Of a DNA stretch of 17,126 nt, positions 14,800 through 17,126 are shown piece by piece (within the stretch, counting starts at the first letter, position 1; each line of letters opens with the position of its first letter). Source of the DNA: an uncultured Flavobacteriales bacterium (lineage in GTDB: Bacteria; Bacteroidota; Bacteroidia; Flavobacteriales_D; Crocinitomicaceae); NCBI GenBank assembly GCA_937973685.1, contig CALJKJ010000036.1, forward strand, positions 1 through 17,126, given 5' to 3'. The notes under the pieces were generated by a model. It was not told where the DNA came from. It worked only from the letters and a program-made list of their open reading frames with translations, and ran no database searches. The position numbers and the translations under genes are program-made.

Positions 14800-14900
14800 T
14801 GCAAGTTCAAGCCCTCCGGGTTTCGCTTAAAATTTTTCGGCTAGTATTCTTTTCGAGCTGATAAACTTGTAAAGAAAATTTTTAAGTCGAAAAGCTTGCA
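14800..14900. other. Long imperfect palindrome in spacer
   Basis: TGCAAG (14800-14805) pairs with CTTGCA (14895-14900), and inside them CTTAAAATTTTTC (14826-14838) pairs with GAAAATTTTTAAG (14874-14886) with one mismatch. An alternative stem is CTTTTCGA (14849-14856) with TCGAAAAG (14887-14894). No gene lies in the 277-base gap 14751-15027. The competing stems suggest a structured leader, an origin-like site or a transposon end. A palindromic GGGACATGTC word sits at 14781-14790. Confidence 0.55.
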
Positions 14901-14975
14901 TCCACTTATCCAGCCCCTTGTAATGCGCTTTCTTTTTTTTCTTTTTTTCTTTTGAAAAAATTCTGCTGCGCAAGC

Positions 14976-15008
14976 AAAAAAAAACGCCACCCATTGCTGA
15001 GTGGCGTT
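14976..15008 (-). terminator. Intrinsic terminator of the minus-strand cluster
   Basis: Read on the minus strand, AACGCCAC (15008-15001) and GTGGCGTT (14990-14983) form an 8-bp GC-rich stem with a 10-base loop, followed by nine T residues (14984-14976). It lies 20 bases after the stop of the last minus-strand gene. Confidence 0.85.
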
Positions 15009-15027
15009 ACCATTTATAACCGATAAA

Positions 15028-15210
15028 TTAAGAATTAATGCGTTTCCACAACCATTTCAGAAAGATGCTTACAACAAAACTGACGGTAGCACCAATAATT
15101 GCTAAGATCATCGTTTTGATATAGTCCTGCGTGTCGATGGTCGCAGTAACGGTAAACACTGTTCCGGTTAACGTGCCTAGGATTGTGGTGCTGTCCTGTT
15201 GGTAATGCAT
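15028..15210 (-). CDS. Small single-helix membrane protein
   Basis: A 60-residue protein, last gene of the minus-strand cluster. The N-terminal half is polar and Thr-rich (STTILGTLTGTVFTVTATID). The C-terminal half is one hydrophobic helix (about 33-53, MILAIIGATVSFVVSIFLKW) ending in a positive KRINS tail, so the N-terminus probably lies outside. Size and plan resemble small phage membrane or coat-like proteins, but that is only an analogy. It starts 17 bases after the preceding gene's stop and is followed by a strong terminator, so it belongs to the cluster's transcript. The family is not recognised. Confidence 0.65.
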   Translation of the reverse strand: MHYQQDSTTILGTLTGTVFTVTATIDTQDYIKTMILAIIGATVSFVVSIFLKWLWKRINS

Positions 15211-15227
15211 ACAATTGAAATTATTGG

Positions 15228-15530
15228 TTAAACTACTGTTTCGCTTGGTGCGCCAGGAGTTGCAGATGTCAAACGAAGATTGATCGCATATTGCTCATAA
15301 TCTTCTCCAATTTCTTGGTCCACATCAATACCAACCATACTAACCACACTTGTTAGTTCTGATCCCGTTTTAAAGCGATTTCGTCTTTTTGTTTTTAAAC
15401 TGATGGTTAAATCTTCACTTACCCCAGTTGTTGAACTGTTTTCTGCCATTTTTCTCTTGTTTATTCGCTGAAATAGGTAGAATACTATTCCAGAGAAAAT
15501 GAATACTACTAATTGAATCAACCAACTCAA
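15228..15530 (-). CDS. Membrane-anchored small protein, unknown
   Basis: A 100-residue protein. Residues about 3-21 form a hydrophobic anchor (WLIQLVVFIFSGIVFYLF), followed by a basic RINKRK. The rest is soluble and beta-prone (SEDLTISLKTKRRNRF, then EQYAINLRLTSATPG). Its ATG overlaps the stop of the preceding gene by 4 bases, so translation is likely coupled. An internal ATG at residue 27 (MAENSSTTG) could give a version without the anchor. The family is not recognised. The set of small anchored proteins behind a larger soluble one suggests a structural or envelope-associated complex. Confidence 0.65.
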   Translation of the reverse strand: MSWLIQLVVFIFSGIVFYLFQRINKRKMAENSSTTGVSEDLTISLKTKRRNRFKTGSELTSVVSMVGIDVDQEIGEDYEQYAINLRLTSATPGAPSETVV

Positions 15531-15823
15531 TCGGTTGACTTGTCGAAGTTTCCCATAGACGGAATCGCTGCTTGACTGACAGCTGTTGCAACTGCACCAC
15601 CAATGATGAGGTAACCACCAATTGCAACGATTGCTGAAGGCAGTGCCACTGGGGACGAAATCACAGCAGTTCCTGCAGCTGCTACAACAACCCCAATTGT
15701 TCTCATTTTTCTAAAAAATGGTGGAGTGTCCGCTTTGCAACGCACCAAATACGACTTCAACTGATCCTTGAATTGACTTTTTCCTCGTTGAACGAGTAAC
15801 TTGTCCTGAATGCGCTTTTTCAT
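15527..15823 (-). CDS. Small basic protein with hydrophobic Ala/Val-rich segments
   Basis: A 98-residue protein. The first 45 residues are strongly basic (MKKRIQDKLLVQRGKSQFKD). Two Ala/Val/Gly-rich hydrophobic segments follow (about 43-68 and 69-85, IGVVVAAAGTAVISS and GGYLIIGGAVATAV), probably a helical hairpin in the membrane. A polar tail closes it. It begins 9 bases after the stop of the 249-residue gene and overlaps the next gene by 4 bases. The basic head followed by a Gly/Ala-rich membrane part recalls coat-like or membrane-pore proteins, but no family is recognised. Confidence 0.65.
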   Translation of the reverse strand: MKKRIQDKLLVQRGKSQFKDQLKSYLVRCKADTPPFFRKMRTIGVVVAAAGTAVISSPVALPSAIVAIGGYLIIGGAVATAVSQAAIPSMGNFDKSTD

Positions 15824-15832
15824 CGTTTAGGA

Positions 15833-16582
15833 TTAAAGTACTTCAGCAATGTGAAGCGAGTTATAAGCACCATTTTTCAAGGAATAAAAGGAACCATTCA
15901 ATTGCTGCATGAATTCAATCTTTAACAAAAATAGTTGAGTAGTTCCAATTGCCGGAATTGCAGCAGGAGTGAGGGTAACCGTGGTTTGCGTTTGATCAAT
16001 CGGAAGATTAACAGGTGTTGAAAGCTGCAAATCTTTTTCATTTGTATCAAAGTCCAAACCAACAAAACCACATGAAAATTCAACATGTGTTGCACCTTGT
16101 GGATAAGCGATATCCAATTGCGGAACCAAATCAGTAATGACGATTTCACCTGTACCGGTGTTAACAGTGAATGCTTTGTAGAGAATAGACCCCAAAAGAG
16201 CGGTTTTGTTAAAGTCGAAACCTTTTAACAATGCAATTCCTGCAGGCACTTGAATTCCTTGGGAAACCACTCTGTTTCCGCGGTCATTAACTGTGTCCAA
16301 ATTTTTGATTGCAGTCATCAATTTGGTCATTCGTGCAACAACTCTGTTATCCGATGCATTCATTGCGAGCGGTCGCACAGCATCACGCAACAGTTTCCCT
16401 GAACCAGCAGAGCTTCCAAATTCCTTTCCATTTTCACGCGTTCGTTCAAATGCTGGATCATTAGCGATACGTTTTGCATCAACGGACGTTTTCATCCGCG
16501 CCAAGTTCCCATCCTTGGTCTTGTAGAAATTGACGTTATCCAACGTCCCTTTCAATTTAATTAAGCCGGATTGTCTTGCCAT
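15833..16582 (-). CDS. 249-residue uncharacterised protein, first gene of minus cluster
   Basis: The start is placed at the ATG giving MARQSGLIKLKGTLDNVNFY. The frame is open for 29 more codons upstream, but those residues look non-coding and would cover the likely promoter. The N-terminal 100 residues carry a distinctive series: LKGTLDNVNFYKTKDGN, IANDPAFERTRENGKEFG and SGKLLRDAVRPL. I recall this as a family repeated across Bacteroidota, without known function. The C-terminal 130 residues are rich in beta strands (GEIVITDLVP, THVEFSCGFVGLDF, TQTTVTLTP). There is no signal peptide or membrane helix. Heading a set of three small membrane proteins, it could be a virion-like or assembly protein of a cryptic element; that is inference. 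Its G+C (29 of 60 at 16321-16380) is well above the defence island. Confidence 0.8.
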   Translation of the reverse strand: MARQSGLIKLKGTLDNVNFYKTKDGNLARMKTSVDAKRIANDPAFERTRENGKEFGSSAGSGKLLRDAVRPLAMNASDNRVVARMTKLMTAIKNLDTVNDRGNRVVSQGIQVPAGIALLKGFDFNKTALLGSILYKAFTVNTGTGEIVITDLVPQLDIAYPQGATHVEFSCGFVGLDFDTNEKDLQLSTPVNLPIDQTQTTVTLTPAAIPAIGTTQLFLLKIEFMQQLNGSFYSLKNGAYNSLHIAEVL

Positions 16583-16612
16583 AGCTTTTAAATTTAAAGT
16601 GTTTTTCAGCCC

Positions 16613-16641
16613 ATTATTAGGTTGGCCAATGCACCTGTCAA
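16613..16641 (-). promoter_or_regulatory. Candidate promoter for the minus-strand cluster
   Basis: On the minus strand TTGACA (16641-16636) is followed after 16 bases by TAATAAT (16619-16613). The ATG at 16582 would then lie about 25 bases from the transcript start. These match general sigma-70 boxes better than the Bacteroidota TTTG/TAnnTTTG type, which would fit a mobile element but may be coincidence. The gap 16583-16880 otherwise holds an imperfect palindrome near 16740-16780 and the 11-bp repeats; I see no gene in it. Confidence 0.4.
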
Positions 16642-16827
16642 AGAAGCAAAACGATCTAGAATTGTGCACACGAAAAGTTCTTCAACACTGCAAACATCCA
16701 ATGAAAAAAAACACCGACCTAGCGGGCGTGTCGTTTCATATACTTTATGCTGTTTTATACTGATTTAGCATATTTATACAAGCAAAAAATCAATTAATTT
16801 TGCTAATAATTCAAGGCAGTGTTAAGC

Positions 16828-16860
16828 ATAGATAGAGTATAGATAGAGTATAGATAGAGT
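16828..16860. repeat. Three tandem 11-bp repeats (iteron-like)
   Basis: ATAGATAGAGT occurs three times without a gap (16828-16838, 16839-16849, 16850-16860), ending 20 bases before the start of the 59-residue gene. An 11-bp period places each copy on the same face of the helix, as in operators and iterons bound by multiple protein copies. The downstream small protein or another element-encoded protein could bind here. Confidence 0.85.
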
Positions 16861-16880
16861 ATGAAAACCACACATCAAAC

Positions 16881-17060
16881 ATGAAGCGAATTGCTATTTA
16901 TCCAAAAGACATAATGATCATTACTGGAAAAGGAGAAAGTTACTCCAGAAAGCTATTAAGAAAGATCAAGGAGCATTTAAACAAACAACCCCACCAATTT
17001 GTAAGCTTCGATGAATTTTATCACTACACAGGCTTAAAAAGTGATCTAACAAAAGACTAA
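16881..17060 (+). CDS. 59-residue basic protein, possible helix-turn-helix DNA-binding
   Basis: From ATG 16881 to TAA 17058-17060, the protein begins MKRIAIYPKDIMIITGKGES. The segment KDIMIITGKGESYSRKLLRKIKEHL reads like helix-turn-helix with a basic second helix. FVSFDEFYHYTGL follows, recalling the winged or excisionase-like end of MerR/Xis-type small regulators. I recall this as a common small family in Bacteroidota genomes, function unknown. It is divergent from the minus-strand cluster, with 298 bases between the starts and three 11-bp repeats directly before it, so it may regulate the cluster or its own synthesis. Confidence 0.75.
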   Translation: MKRIAIYPKDIMIITGKGESYSRKLLRKIKEHLNKQPHQFVSFDEFYHYTGLKSDLTKD

Positions 17061-17090
17061 ACTACCTGCTTTAATTTTGCTGTTATTTGG

Positions 17091-17120
17091 TTGATTTTAA
17101 TCAATTAATCATTATCTTTA
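17091..17120 (+). promoter_or_regulatory. Candidate Bacteroidota-type promoter at window end
   Basis: TTG at 17091-17093 (within TTTGGTTG) is followed after 19 bases by TATCTTTA (17113-17120), one mismatch from the TAnnTTTG -7 box. The palindrome TTGATT-TT-AATCAA (17091-17104) overlaps the -33 side and could be an operator. The gene it would serve lies beyond the window. Confidence 0.35.
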
Positions 17121-17126
17121 TAGGAC

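Noticed and set aside
16583..16669. N-terminal extension of the 249-residue protein by 29 residues
   Set aside because: The extra residues do not resemble the family start MARQSGLIKLKG, and the segment holds the candidate promoter.
1..17126. CRISPR array, tRNA or rRNA genes, retron or DGR
   Set aside because: No regularly spaced short repeats with spacers, no tRNA- or rRNA-like segments, and no reverse transcriptase are visible.

Overview
The window is low-GC DNA from a member of the Bacteroidota, probably of the Flavobacteriales type. The main reason is two large secreted proteins ending in type A sorting domains of the type IX secretion system (T9SS), a system restricted to this phylum. 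Weak ribosome-binding sites, and small protein families that I recall (from memory, not from a search) as common in this phylum, agree with that. Composition changes sharply along the window. Sample 60-base rows have 13 G+C at 12181-12240, 30 at 13921-13980 and 29 at 16321-16380, so the window looks like a patchwork of separately acquired pieces.

Layout. Positions 1-271 hold a 148-bp tandem repeat, each copy ending in a terminator-like hairpin. A DDE transposase follows on the minus strand (332-1603), then a C10A9 homopolymer tract (1722-1740). Positions 1952-8034 carry two overlapping plus-strand genes for T9SS-exported surface or secreted proteins: a 1464-residue propeller and beta-helix protein, and a 562-residue propeller and PKD-like protein.

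Positions 8069-13604 are a defence island read entirely on the plus strand. It starts with a broken Abi_2 gene, then a two-helix membrane coiled-coil protein of unknown function, and a small ORF that overlaps a possible structured RNA. Next comes an intact Abi_2/AbiF-type HEPN protein with an R-x4-H motif, then a PD-(D/E)XK nuclease, a four-helix membrane protein and a CD-NTase-like nucleotidyltransferase. A gene cut off after about 28 codons closes the island. The last four genes are packed with an 8-base gap and overlaps of 8 and 4 bases. Nucleotidyltransferase plus four-helix protein resembles a CBASS anti-phage module, in which a cyclic-nucleotide signal opens a membrane effector. Here it appears to be coupled to a nuclease.

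Positions 13546-14450 form a gene-free, GC-richer stretch of about 0.9 kb, packed with nested inverted repeats and bounded by terminator-like hairpins. It is either the end of a mobile element or a large structured RNA. Then come a 62-residue ORF (14562-14750), a palindromic spacer, and a minus-strand cluster of four small genes (16582 down to 15028). These are a 249-residue soluble protein and three small proteins with hydrophobic segments, closed by a strong terminator at 14976-15008. Facing them on the plus strand is a 59-residue possible DNA-binding protein, preceded by three 11-bp direct repeats. This last block has the look of a small phage-like or mobile element, but no capsid, replication or integrase gene is recognisable in it.
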